A DNA stretch of 64,000 nucleotides from Haploplasma axanthum (GTDB taxonomy: Bacteria > Bacillota_I > Bacilli_A > Acholeplasmatales > Acholeplasmataceae). Of the stretch, positions 23,659 through 32,748 are shown in pieces (within the stretch, counting starts at the first letter, position 1; each line of letters opens with the position of its first letter). Below the pieces are notes generated by a model. That model made no database searches. It saw only the letters and a list, made by a program, of their open reading frames with translations, and had not been told where the DNA came from. The DNA lies in NCBI RefSeq assembly GCF_900660745.1, contig NZ_LR215048.1, forward strand, positions 992,001 to 1,056,000, written 5' to 3'. Position numbers and translations under genes: made by a program.

Positions 23659-23886
23659 ATGGATGATAAATTAGAAGGTAAATTAATGTCAGTTGCAAAG
23701 GTAGGAGAAAAAGGACAAGTAGTTATTCCAAAAGATATGAGAGAGATGTTCAATATTAAACCAGGTGATACAATTCTTTTTTTAGCTGATAAAGAAAGAG
23801 GAATAGCCATTGTATCAAATGAAGACTATATGAAATTTGCTCAAAGCATTTTTGAAGCACAAAAGAATCCATTTGGTAACGAGTAA
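23659..23886 (+). CDS. SpoVT-AbrB domain DNA-binding protein
   Basis: 75 residues, ATG 23659 after AAAGGTGATTTTAA. The AbrB-type swapped-hairpin domain is visible: VAKVGEKGQVVIPKDMREMF, then NIKPGDTILFLAD. Such proteins are small dimeric regulators, and in some cases antitoxin-type (MazE). Here no toxin gene follows: the next two genes are an ABC transporter, the first starting at the stop of this one. It is therefore probably the dedicated regulator of that transporter. Confidence 0.85.
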   Translation: MDDKLEGKLMSVAKVGEKGQVVIPKDMREMFNIKPGDTILFLADKERGIAIVSNEDYMKFAQSIFEAQKNPFGNE

Positions 23887-24617
23887 TGAACGCAATAGAA
23901 ATCAAGCAATTACGTAAGGAATATAAAGATAGAGTTGCAGTTGATGATTTAACATTTAATATAAAAGAAGGAGAGTTTTTTGCTTTGCTTGGATTTAATG
24001 GTGCTGGTAAAACAACAACAATAAAAATGTTAACAGGATTATTAAAACCTACAAGTGGTGATGCACTAGTATTTGGAAAAAGCATTATAACAGATATGAA
24101 TAGTATAAAAGAATATATAAACATTTCACCACAAGAAACAGCAATTGCTCCAAATCTTACAGTATTTGAAAATTTAGTTTTCATAGCGGAAATATATGGA
24201 TTTAAAAAAGAAATTGCTAAGACTAAAGCAAATTTATTACTTGAGCAGTTTAAACTAACAGATCGAAAGAATGATAAATCCAAAAAACTATCGGGTGGTT
24301 TAAAACGACGTTTAAGTATTGCAATGTCTTTGATTACTAATCCAAAAATTATTTTCTTAGATGAACCTACACTAGGACTTGATGTGAGATCAAGAAGAGA
24401 ACTATGGCATATTTTAAATGAACTTAAAGGTAATGTAACAGTTATTCTTACAACGCATTATTTAGATGAAGTTGAAGCATTGTCTGATAGTATTGCTATT
24501 ATTGATAAAGGGAATTTAAAAGCAATCGGTTCATTAGATGAATTAAAGAAACAAAGTGGTCTTGAAAAACTAGAAGATATTTTTCTAACACTAATAGAAA
24601 GTGAAGAAGTATTATGA
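23886..24617 (+). CDS. ABC-2 type exporter ATP-binding protein
   Basis: 243 residues, starting in the stop codon overlap of the AbrB gene. The Walker A GFNGAGKTTTIKM (residues ~38-50), Q-loop SPQET, signature LSGGLKRRLSIAMSL, Walker B IIFLDEPTLGLD and the H-loop TTHYLDEVEAL are all present. It powers the adjacent ABC-2 permease (next gene overlaps by 4 bp). Such two-gene exporters with AbrB-like or GntR-like regulators typically expel drugs, lantibiotics or lipids; the substrate is unknown. Confidence 0.92.
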   Translation: MNAIEIKQLRKEYKDRVAVDDLTFNIKEGEFFALLGFNGAGKTTTIKMLTGLLKPTSGDALVFGKSIITDMNSIKEYINISPQETAIAPNLTVFENLVFIAEIYGFKKEIAKTKANLLLEQFKLTDRKNDKSKKLSGGLKRRLSIAMSLITNPKIIFLDEPTLGLDVRSRRELWHILNELKGNVTVILTTHYLDEVEALSDSIAIIDKGNLKAIGSLDELKKQSGLEKLEDIFLTLIESEEVL

Positions 24618-25339
24618 AGACATTAATATATAGTAAACGTAATTTAAAAGAATTATTAAATGATCCAATTAGTTTAATTTTTATAATAGGTCTTCCAGTT
24701 TTTTTGCTAATCTTTATGGTTAGTCTAAATAAAAGCTTAAGTTTTAATGAATCATTTGAAGTTGAGAATTTTGTACCATCAACAATTATTTTTAGTTACA
24801 CATTTTTAACAATGTTTTCAGGAATGTTAATTGCAAAAGATAGAACAAGTTCTTTTTTATCGAGAATGTTTGTTTCACCACTAAAAGCATATAATTATAT
24901 TTTAGGATACATGTTTCCAATATTAATAATTGCTTTAATTCAAACAGTTATTTTATATATTGTAGGATTTATTCTTGGATTAGCAGTAACAATTAATATA
25001 TTATACAGTATTATCTTTTTACTAATAATATCGATTTTGTTTATTAGTTTAGGGCTTTTATTTGGAAGTGTACTAAAGGATCAACAAGTTGGACCAATAA
25101 CATCAATTTTAATTCAAGTAGTCGCATTTTTAAGTGGAATGTGGTTTAGTTTAGATTTAATAGGAGGAGCTTTTAAAAAAGTCGGTTATTTATTACCCTT
25201 TGCTCATTCTGTTGATTTAATAAGAGATATTATAAAAACAAATTCAATTAATACTAAGTCATTAATTGTAGTTTTAATCTATATAATCGGAATAACAGTA
25301 TTAGCAATTTTAGTTTTTAAAAAAAATATGAAAAAATAA
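24614..25339 (+). CDS. ABC-2 type exporter permease
   Basis: 241 residues, overlapping the ATPase gene by 4 bp. Six membrane helices are arranged as in ABC-2 half permeases. The first is ISLIFIIGLPVFLLIFMVSL, followed by an ABC-2 core with FLSRMFVSPLKAYNYILGYM (a coupling region) and FLSGMWFSLDLIG before the last helices. It forms the transmembrane part of the exporter and should homodimerise, since only one permease gene is present. It completes the AbrB-ABC operon. Confidence 0.9.
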   Translation: MKTLIYSKRNLKELLNDPISLIFIIGLPVFLLIFMVSLNKSLSFNESFEVENFVPSTIIFSYTFLTMFSGMLIAKDRTSSFLSRMFVSPLKAYNYILGYMFPILIIALIQTVILYIVGFILGLAVTINILYSIIFLLIISILFISLGLLFGSVLKDQQVGPITSILIQVVAFLSGMWFSLDLIGGAFKKVGYLLPFAHSVDLIRDIIKTNSINTKSLIVVLIYIIGITVLAILVFKKNMKK

Positions 25340-25388
25340 GAAAGTAATAATATTTGTAAAAAACATAGTCTATCTAATATCATATAAA

Positions 25389-25424
25389 GGAAAACGCCTT
25401 GGATTAATTTCCAAAGCGTTTTTT
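25389..25424. terminator. Bidirectional intrinsic terminator
   Basis: AAAACGCCTTGG pairs with CCAAAGCGTTTTTT between convergent genes, T-rich on the plus strand and A-rich upstream. Confidence 0.8.
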
Positions 25425-25429
25425 AATAT

Positions 25430-26065
25430 CTATTTATCAGCAAGTGTAATACGTTTATGGTTGTTTACGCCATGAGTAGCTTCAGTTAATAATAAATGAG
25501 CTAAATCATGAATGCTAACTGTACTTTTGTTATCAGAATTAAATAATACGTAATCTCCACCAATATTATAGTTATGGTTTGGTTTTTCTTCATTTAATTC
25601 AAATGGTGGACTTACGAAAGTCCAATCAAACGAATGATCAGGTAATAGACGATTGTATAAATCAAATGCCCCTTTAACCATTTTTTTGAATTCTTCATCA
25701 GCAGTAAAATAAACTTGTACTTGTGTTGATGGGTCATAAAGACTGCTTGCTCCACCAACAATAATGATACGTTTTCCTAACTTTTTAGCAAGTTCAATTG
25801 TTGATTCAGATCCTTTTATAAAATCATTATATAGATTAGGGTTATCCCAACCAGCATTGTAATTAGAAATAATTACATCAACATCTTTTAGTTTTTCAAG
25901 AAGTGAAGAAACATTATTAACATCTTCATGAATAATAACTAAATTTTTATGTTCTGTGAATACGCCTTTTCTAGATACTGCATAAACAGTATGACCTTCA
26001 CTAAGAGCTAAATCAACAACTGGTCTTCCAGTAAAACCACTAGCACCAATAACGGCAATTTTCAT
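25430..26065 (-). CDS. NAD(P)-binding atypical short-chain oxidoreductase
   Basis: 211 residues, ATG at 26065 after AGGAGAAATAAAACT. The Rossmann N-terminus MKIAVIGASGFTGRPVVDLA carries the GxxGxxG dinucleotide motif of the NmrA/YwnB-type atypical SDRs. GKRIIIVGGASSLYD and DWTFVSPPFE are the conserved later strands. It lacks the YxxxK of classical SDRs, as usual for this subfamily. It may act as an NAD(P)H-dependent quinone or flavin reductase, or as a redox sensor. It is monocistronic, with a palindromic operator overlapping its -10. Confidence 0.85.
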   Translation of the reverse strand: MKIAVIGASGFTGRPVVDLALSEGHTVYAVSRKGVFTEHKNLVIIHEDVNNVSSLLEKLKDVDVIISNYNAGWDNPNLYNDFIKGSESTIELAKKLGKRIIIVGGASSLYDPSTQVQVYFTADEEFKKMVKGAFDLYNRLLPDHSFDWTFVSPPFELNEEKPNHNYNIGGDYVLFNSDNKSTVSIHDLAHLLLTEATHGVNNHKRITLADK

Positions 26066-26106
26066 AGTTTTATTTCTCCTTTTTATTTTTAAATAAACAA
26101 TATTCT

Positions 26107-26129
26107 TATGTAACCATTATAGTTACATA
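26107..26129 (-). promoter_or_regulatory. Palindromic operator over the oxidoreductase promoter
   Basis: TATGTAAC-N7-GTTACATA is a perfect 8-bp inverted repeat whose centre contains the minus-strand -10 TATAAT (with a TTGTTT -35 about 17 bp upstream). This predicts repression by a dimeric regulator such as HxlR or MarR type. Confidence 0.6.
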
Positions 26130-26263
26130 TAAATAAAAAAACAATTATTATGCTTTAATGACTAAATTATGCAACTTACATTTAAAAAAATACCATTTAA
26201 CAATAAACTATTCCCTAAATACCAAAAAACGATATAATTAATGCATCAGGAAGGAGAAGTTAA

Positions 26264-26698
26264 ATGAAAGTTGAACTAATAATAAAAAAGGATATCATTG
26301 AACCATATGCAATTATCTATAGTAATGAGTTAACAGATGAGGTAAGTAATGTTATTAATAAAATAAAAAATAATAGTACAAAATTATCAGCAAGTCTAAA
26401 AGATAAAATCTATATATTAAAACCAAAAGAGATTTATTTAATAAAAGTTCTTGAAGGTAAACTAGAAGTCTATGACAAATCAAAACAATATATTATGAAT
26501 AAAAGGTTATATGAGGTAAAAGAAATACTAACTAATAATTTTATTCAGATCTCAAAAGGGACAATTATTAATGTAGATTATGTTGAAAGTGTCGAGGTTT
26601 CATTTAGTGGAACATTAAAAGTAAAATTAAAGAATGAATTACAAGATTATATATCAAGATCATATGTAAAAAAGTTCAAAGAATATTTAGAATTATAA
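26264..26698 (+). CDS. LytTR DNA-binding domain protein
   Basis: 144 residues, ATG 26264 after AAGGAGAAG. The C-terminal ~100 residues show a LytTR domain: IYILKPKEIYLIKVLEGKLE, the RLYEVKEILTNNFIQISKGT block and the VEVSFSGTLKVKLKN strand pair that forms the beta-type DNA-binding surface. It has no receiver domain, as in the LytTR-DUF3021 regulator pairs of Bacillota. The next gene, 11 bp downstream, is that DUF3021 membrane partner. Confidence 0.88.
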   Translation: MKVELIIKKDIIEPYAIIYSNELTDEVSNVINKIKNNSTKLSASLKDKIYILKPKEIYLIKVLEGKLEVYDKSKQYIMNKRLYEVKEILTNNFIQISKGTIINVDYVESVEVSFSGTLKVKLKNELQDYISRSYVKKFKEYLEL

Positions 26699-26709
26699 AG
26701 GAGAAAAAT

Positions 26710-27150
26710 ATGAAAAAAATAATAAAAAAAATTGGATTAGGAATAATGACTGGTTTTACAATAATGACAATAACAATGTTAATTATTCTATTAGCAACAA
26801 AAGATGTAAGTGAATACTTAACAAAAGAAAATATGATAAGAAATATATGGTGCAGTGCAGTAGTTGGAATTGCTTTTTTCCTTCCAAGTATTATTTATGA
26901 TAATGATTCAATACCACAGTCAATTCAAACAACTATTCACATGGGTATTGGTTATGTTATTTTCTTTCCACTTGCTATTTATGCAAAATGGATACCAACA
27001 AATGAAGGTAACGGTGTAATTATAATAACAATTATAACAATGTTATTAATTTCTTTTGGAATTTGGTTTGGATTTTACTTGTTTTATAAGAATGAAGCAA
27101 AATTAATAAATAAAAAGATTAATGATAGAAAAAGAAAACTAGCAGATTGA
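26710..27150 (+). CDS. DUF3021 family membrane protein
   Basis: 146 residues with four membrane helices (GIMTGFTIMTITMLIILL, IWCSAVVGIAFFLPSII, HMGIGYVIFFPLAIYAKW, IITIITMLLISFGIWFGFYL). The pattern and its position directly after a LytTR gene match DUF3021. These membrane proteins are thought to modulate the paired LytTR regulator, so the two genes form a membrane-linked regulatory unit. A hairpin terminator overlaps the end of the gene. Confidence 0.8.
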   Translation: MKKIIKKIGLGIMTGFTIMTITMLIILLATKDVSEYLTKENMIRNIWCSAVVGIAFFLPSIIYDNDSIPQSIQTTIHMGIGYVIFFPLAIYAKWIPTNEGNGVIIITIITMLLISFGIWFGFYLFYKNEAKLINKKINDRKRKLAD

Positions 27151-27170
27151 TAACTGCTTTTTCTTTTAAT
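27141..27170 (+). terminator. Intrinsic terminator
   Basis: AGCAG-ATTGATAA-CTGCT followed by a T-rich run, partly inside the DUF3021 coding end. Confidence 0.65.
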
Positions 27171-27209
27171 ATATGCTAAAATAGATATTAGAAATGGGAT
27201 GTGATGGAT

Positions 27210-29615
27210 ATGGATTTTAAAAGTATTTTTGATAGTATTAATAAAGAAAATCAGTATTTAATAATACCAAATAGTTTAAATATGCGAATTGTTAAGAAAA
27301 AAAGTGAACTAGAAATTACTAATAAAAGTTTATATAAGTTTAAGATATTAACAGAAAGTGAAGCAATAGATTTATTTTCATTTAAGGTTAATAATGAACT
27401 TTTATTATATCAATTACAAGAAAATCATTTGCCTATCTCAATAACAAAAGATAAAATAAAATTTTCAAAATATAACTTTAAGAACTTAAATATTGATTTA
27501 AGCAAATTTTTTGATGAAAGTAAAGGCTTTTTCATTACCAACGAACTATTTAAAAAACACATTTCGGATTATCAATTTAGTTTATTAGTTTCAGATATTT
27601 ATTTAAAACCTTTTTTTGATTTTTATAACATTAAATATCAAACTATTGAATTAAAACCAGAAAAGAATCCAGTATTCCATAAGTTTTCATCTAAAAAAGA
27701 TGAATTATTTTATTTGTTTGAAAGTATATCTAAAAAATTAAAAAATGGTTTTAACATAAATAAAATCTTTTTGGCAAATATTGATAATACCTATTATGTT
27801 GATATTCTAAAAATAGCAAGATTTTACAATATTCCAATTAATTTATCAATTAGCTATACCCTAAATGATTTAAGTTATATAAGAGAGATAATGAGTTTTG
27901 AGTTTAACGAAATAATAAAAATTTTAAGTGATAATGGGTATCGTAATGAATATTTTCATGACATAAGAAAAATAGATGAACAAAGATTCGATGATGCGAT
28001 TAACAAATTAATAAATGTATTTAATAAATATCCTTTAAACAAGTATGAGAATAAATATCTTATTAAACTGATTAATGAAGATTTGAAAACGACTAAGATT
28101 AAAACAAGTAAACTTAAGAATGCTTTAAATATTATCTCGTTAGATGAGATAATTGGATTAAATGACGATGAATTAGTATACATATTAAATGCTAGATATG
28201 AAGCATTCCCTAAAATAGCTAAAGATAATGATTATTTAGCAGATAACGATAAAGAATTAATTGGTTATCCAACAAGTACTGAAATAAATATTTCAAATAA
28301 TGATTATTTAGAAAAAATTATTAAGATTAAAGAAATCGAATATGTATCTTATCATGAAAAAGATAAATATAATCAATTTACTCCAAGTGATATAGTGACA
28401 AAGTATTTTGATGTAAATCAAAAATACTCTAAAATTACAATTGATGATTTGGAAAATGCTTTTGCTAAAGAATATTATAAAAGTAGTTTTGAATCTCGAG
28501 AATCTGATGTTCTTTTGACATCATTTACAGGTGAATTCAAACTAACAGAACAAGAAAAAAATCATCTCTCACAATATATTAAATTAAAAAAGATTGTTTT
28601 AACGCCAACAGCAATAACAACCTATTTTAAAATACCTTTTATTTATTACATTGAAAAGATTCTTGGATTAGATACATTTACTGAAAGAGTTGATATTTTA
28701 CTAGGAAATTATTTTCATGCTTTAATTGAAGCACTAATGAAAATTAAATATCAAGATAAAGTTGTAAGTGATTTAAAATTTAAAAACACATATATAAATG
28801 AATATATTAAAAGCTATAAGGAAGAAGAAATAGATTATAGTAAATATTTTGATGATTTTTTTAATTTGTATTTTAAAGATGAAAATGAACTTATTAATGA
28901 ATTAAAACTCAAAAATATTAATGATTTAAATGAACATGAACGATTAATAATAAAAACTAATTTCTTTATTAAGAAAAATAAAAAAATGATTGTAAAAGCT
29001 CTTAAGCAATTAATTGATTTAGAAGACTATGAAGGATCTAAGGAATTATTAGTCGAATATGAAGCTGATCAAAAAGATTTTACTGGCAGAGCTGATATTG
29101 TAAAAATGTATGAAGATAATACTTTTGGGGTAATTGATTATAAATTAGGAAATAAAGAAGCGTTTCATTATGAAAAATTGGTAGATGTTTTTAAATCATT
29201 ACTTAATCCTTTAAATGATGAAGTTAGTTTGTCAAGTCTTAGCTTGCTACAACTAATTTTCTATGGATATTTTGTCTATAAAAAAACTAATAAAAAACTA
29301 AAATATATTTCGTTCTATAGTTACTTTGATGATGGATTAAAACTTAATGCATTATCAAATGTTGAATTAGATAAAAACTACTTTAAAACAGGTAAGGATA
29401 GAATTATAAGTGATACTAATGTGGATGAGCTATATGGCTTAACAAAGGATTTACTTAATTTAGCTTTAGAATCAATATATGATGCTAATTTCCCTATTAA
29501 AGTAAGAAAAGATGTTAAGAGAACTGATGACTTAGAAGATGGCATTTATTCGATTTATGAAGCACTAGCATTTTATAATACTAATATAGAAAGTAGTGAT
29601 GAAAATGATGACTAA
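27210..29615 (+). CDS. addB: AddB/RexB-type helicase-nuclease subunit
   Basis: About 801 residues. ATG 27210 is favoured by GGGAT 9 bp upstream, with GTG 27201 and ATG 27204 as alternatives. The C-terminal PD-(D/E)XK nuclease is visible: FTGRADIV (about residue 630), then VIDYKLG about 15 residues later. The N-terminal helicase-like domain has no recognisable Walker A, as in AddB. AddB works with AddA (next gene, overlapping) in double-strand-break end resection before RecA loading. Unusually, the entire protein contains no cysteine, so the iron-sulfur staple of Bacillus AddB cannot form. It resembles the RexB type. The chain is shorter and more divergent than typical AddB (~1150 residues). 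Confidence 0.85.
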   Translation: MDFKSIFDSINKENQYLIIPNSLNMRIVKKKSELEITNKSLYKFKILTESEAIDLFSFKVNNELLLYQLQENHLPISITKDKIKFSKYNFKNLNIDLSKFFDESKGFFITNELFKKHISDYQFSLLVSDIYLKPFFDFYNIKYQTIELKPEKNPVFHKFSSKKDELFYLFESISKKLKNGFNINKIFLANIDNTYYVDILKIARFYNIPINLSISYTLNDLSYIREIMSFEFNEIIKILSDNGYRNEYFHDIRKIDEQRFDDAINKLINVFNKYPLNKYENKYLIKLINEDLKTTKIKTSKLKNALNIISLDEIIGLNDDELVYILNARYEAFPKIAKDNDYLADNDKELIGYPTSTEINISNNDYLEKIIKIKEIEYVSYHEKDKYNQFTPSDIVTKYFDVNQKYSKITIDDLENAFAKEYYKSSFESRESDVLLTSFTGEFKLTEQEKNHLSQYIKLKKIVLTPTAITTYFKIPFIYYIEKILGLDTFTERVDILLGNYFHALIEALMKIKYQDKVVSDLKFKNTYINEYIKSYKEEEIDYSKYFDDFFNLYFKDENELINELKLKNINDLNEHERLIIKTNFFIKKNKKMIVKALKQLIDLEDYEGSKELLVEYEADQKDFTGRADIVKMYEDNTFGVIDYKLGNKEAFHYEKLVDVFKSLLNPLNDEVSLSSLSLLQLIFYGYFVYKKTNKKLKYISFYSYFDDGLKLNALSNVELDKNYFKTGKDRIISDTNVDELYGLTKDLLNLALESIYDANFPIKVRKDVKRTDDLEDGIYSIYEALAFYNTNIESSDENDD

Positions 29616-32600
29616 AGAAAAAGTAATAAGTGAATATGGACTAAATGATGCACAGGCTTTAGTTGTTATTGATAAGTCGAAAGAATTAATTGTTCCAGCA
29701 GGAGCAGGTAGTGGAAAAACTAAGACGCTTGTAACAAAAGTTGTCCATCTTTTAAAAACTGGTGCCGATTTAGACAAATTTTTAGTTTTAACATTTACTA
29801 AAAAAGCTGCAAATGAAATGAAAGAAAGAATTAAGCATGAACTGAAGAAAGCCAATTTAGATGCACTTGCAAACAAAATTGATAGTTCGAATATTTCAAC
29901 TTTTGATGCTTATGCATATAATTTTGTTAAGCAAAATGCTTCATTGATTGGTCTTGATTCAAATATTGAATTGCTTGATCAAGCGGTTTTCTTTTCTTTG
30001 AAAAAACAAATTATGTCAGAAATTATTATGGATATTTATTTAAATAATAATTCGAAGATTTATGAATTTTTAGAAATGTTTACTGATAAAACAAGTGATG
30101 AATCAATTGTTAATGATTTAATATCAGTCTATGAAAAATTAATTGAAAAGAAAAATATAAATGAATATTCAACTACTGAATTAATCAAAAAAAGAGTGTT
30201 ATTTGATAGTGCTGAATTAAGAGAAACATTAGAAGATATTTCATATGAGTTTTGTCTTTTAAATGATGAATACTTAGAAAATCTTTATGAAGTAATGGAT
30301 TATTTAGATTCAAAAACTGATAATAAAATCGATTTTATTGGAAAAAGATTAAAATGGACTGAAATAGATAGTTATTCAAGAAAAAAGATTGAAAAGATTT
30401 TAAAAACATATAAAGACATTTTAAAAACGAATCTAGATCGAGAAGATATTGATGAAGTTTATAGATTACAGGAATATTATTTAGAAAGTGTTCTAGATAT
30501 TTTAAATGCCTATGATGAAAAGATTTTAAGGTTTAAAGAAGCAACTAATAAATATGAATTTAATGATATTGCTAATTTCTTAAATAAAATTTTAAAAGAA
30601 AATAAAGACATTTTAAATCGAACTAAAAACAGATTTAAGTATGTCTTTGTTGATGAATATCAAGATACATCAAGTGTTCAATCTGAATTCTTAGAAATGT
30701 TAATTGAAAATAATAATGATATTAATGTTTTATATGTTGGTGATATTAAACAAAGTATTTATAAATTTAGAAATGCAAAGCCTGAAACGTTTATTGAAAA
30801 ACTAGATACTGTTAATGTTATTTCACTTAGTACAAACTATCGTAGTAGTAAAAGAATAATTGACTTTGTTAATGATATATTTTTAAAGATTTTAAACAAT
30901 AAAGAAAAATATGACATTGATTATAGTGATAATCATTATATGCAAAGTGGTTCAAAGCTTTTTAGTGAAGATGATTCATCAGCCGATATTTTTATTGAAG
31001 AAATATATACTGAAGATCCTGCAAAATCAAAGTACGATGCAGTTGAAGAAGCGTTTGTTGTTGGTTTAAAAATCAAAGGTTTATTAGAAACAAAAAAAGT
31101 ATCTGCATACAAAGATGTTGCTATATTATCAAGAAATACAACATCATTTAAAATTTTTAAAGATGTTTTTAAATATTTAAACATTCCTCTTCAAGTTCAA
31201 GTTGATCAACAAATAAAATCAAGTTATTTATTAAAACTAATGGCTAATATTTTAATGTTAAGTTTGGACATTGCAGTAAATAATAATGATAATTTTAAAA
31301 GAAAAAGATTTAATTATTTTTCAGTAGCAAGAAGTGAATTATTCCAAAAAAGTGATTATGAATTATTTAAAGCATTAATTGATAGTAATACACTAGTTGG
31401 AAATAATCGAAAACTCGATATTGATAAAGAAATACTTAATAAATGTTATAAGGTTTATGAAGCAATAATGTCGAAAACAAATTATGAAATAATTGATATA
31501 ATGGTTAAAGAATTTCAAATCTTTGAGAAAATAATTTATGCAACAAATAAATCTGATAAAGAATATCAAATTGAGTATTTATATAATATAGCATCAACCC
31601 TTTCGGATTTAAATATTATGGGGAAAAGATTTGTTGAATACATTTATGAATTAGCTTATGATGATAATGTTACATTGAAACTAAGTGTACTACAAGATGA
31701 AGAAGAAAATAGTGTTAGACTGACTAATATACATCAATCAAAAGGTTTAGAGTATAATACGTTATTTGTTTGTGGATTAAATAAAAAGTTTGGTGGTAGC
31801 CAAATGAAGAAATTAAAGTATGGTAATGATTCTAAATTAATAATGCAAATGAAGTTTGAAGATAATGAAAAGGCTCATGTATATGGTGAAATTAATTCTT
31901 TAATAAAGCAAAAGGGTTTAAATGAAGAAAAAGCTTCAGCGTTAAAAGAAGAATTAAGGTTATTGTATGTTGCACTTACAAGACCTAAAAAAGCTCTTTA
32001 TTTAGTAATGACTCCAAAAGATGATTATACAAACCTTGATTCATTTACAGATTATTTATATGAAAATGATATAACTGATATTGTTAAAAGTAAAAATGTA
32101 ACAAGATATCAAACATATTTAAAAGATCCGAATTATTATAAAGATTTAAAAGATAGTAATTTATACTATCCTAATATAATTGATAGTTTAAAAGAAAAAT
32201 CATTTGATTTTAGTAATGAATATGAAGAGGAAATGAAAGCATCAATTGAAATAAATCAGTTAATAGATGAAACATTAAAAAATAATTTATCAAAAGGTAC
32301 ATTATTACACGAGATTTTTGAATATAATGATTTTAATGATCTAAGAGTAAAAAACTTTTATAAAATGAATTTTGATGGTAGAGATTTAAAAGATGCAATT
32401 GATATTTATAAAGAGTTACCTTTTAGTTATGAAGAAAAAGAAATAATAGTGAATGGGATAATTGATATGGTTGCAACATACGATAACGAAGTTCATATTA
32501 TTGATTATAAGACTAGTAATATTGATCCATCTAAATATATGAATCAATTAGAAAGTTATCGAAAATATTTAAAAATGATTTATCCTAATAAAGTAATAAA

Positions 32601-32655
32601 GACATTCCTTTATTCAATAGCACATAATAAATTAGAATTAGTGTTGCCTAAATAG
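29599..32655 (+). CDS. addA: AddA helicase-nuclease subunit
   Basis: About 1018 residues, overlapping the end of addB by 17 bp (translational coupling; starts at 29599, 29605 or 29608 are possible). UvrD-type helicase motifs: Walker A GAGSGKT (residues 35-41), LVLTFTKKAANEMKERI, Walker B FVDEYQDTSSVQ, GDIKQSIYKFRNAKP and late motifs RLTNIHQSKGLEYNTLFVCG and LYVALTRPKKALYL. The C-terminal nuclease has NGIIDMVATYDNEVHIIDYK. AddA is the engine and one of two nucleases of AddAB, which degrades DNA ends to a Chi-like sequence. A terminator follows the stop. Confidence 0.95.
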   Translation: MKMMTKEKVISEYGLNDAQALVVIDKSKELIVPAGAGSGKTKTLVTKVVHLLKTGADLDKFLVLTFTKKAANEMKERIKHELKKANLDALANKIDSSNISTFDAYAYNFVKQNASLIGLDSNIELLDQAVFFSLKKQIMSEIIMDIYLNNNSKIYEFLEMFTDKTSDESIVNDLISVYEKLIEKKNINEYSTTELIKKRVLFDSAELRETLEDISYEFCLLNDEYLENLYEVMDYLDSKTDNKIDFIGKRLKWTEIDSYSRKKIEKILKTYKDILKTNLDREDIDEVYRLQEYYLESVLDILNAYDEKILRFKEATNKYEFNDIANFLNKILKENKDILNRTKNRFKYVFVDEYQDTSSVQSEFLEMLIENNNDINVLYVGDIKQSIYKFRNAKPETFIEKLDTVNVISLSTNYRSSKRIIDFVNDIFLKILNNKEKYDIDYSDNHYMQSGSKLFSEDDSSADIFIEEIYTEDPAKSKYDAVEEAFVVGLKIKGLLETKKVSAYKDVAILSRNTTSFKIFKDVFKYLNIPLQVQVDQQIKSSYLLKLMANILMLSLDIAVNNNDNFKRKRFNYFSVARSELFQKSDYELFKALIDSNTLVGNNRKLDIDKEILNKCYKVYEAIMSKTNYEIIDIMVKEFQIFEKIIYATNKSDKEYQIEYLYNIASTLSDLNIMGKRFVEYIYELAYDDNVTLKLSVLQDEEENSVRLTNIHQSKGLEYNTLFVCGLNKKFGGSQMKKLKYGNDSKLIMQMKFEDNEKAHVYGEINSLIKQKGLNEEKASALKEELRLLYVALTRPKKALYLVMTPKDDYTNLDSFTDYLYENDITDIVKSKNVTRYQTYLKDPNYYKDLKDSNLYYPNIIDSLKEKSFDFSNEYEEEMKASIEINQLIDETLKNNLSKGTLLHEIFEYNDFNDLRVKNFYKMNFDGRDLKDAIDIYKELPFSYEEKEIIVNGIIDMVATYDNEVHIIDYKTSNIDPSKYMNQLESYRKYLKMIYPNKVIKTFLYSIAHNKLELVLPK

Positions 32656-32668
32656 GTAGCACTTTTTT
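32640..32668 (+). terminator. Intrinsic terminator after addA
   Basis: GTGTTGCCT pairs with AGGTAGCAC, followed by six T residues, overlapping the addA stop. Confidence 0.8.
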
Positions 32669-32748
32669 AACTTGTATCAAAGTGTTAATTAATGTATAAT
32701 AACATTTGTGAGGTAATACTTCACTATTATTATTTTAGGAGGATTTTG

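Noticed and set aside
23659-23886. AbrB-like gene as a MazE-type antitoxin
   Set aside because: No toxin gene follows; the next overlapping genes are an ABC exporter.
23756-24283. 175-codon minus-strand ORF opposite the ABC ATPase
   Set aside because: The plus strand carries complete ABC motifs in this stretch; the minus ORF is a shadow.
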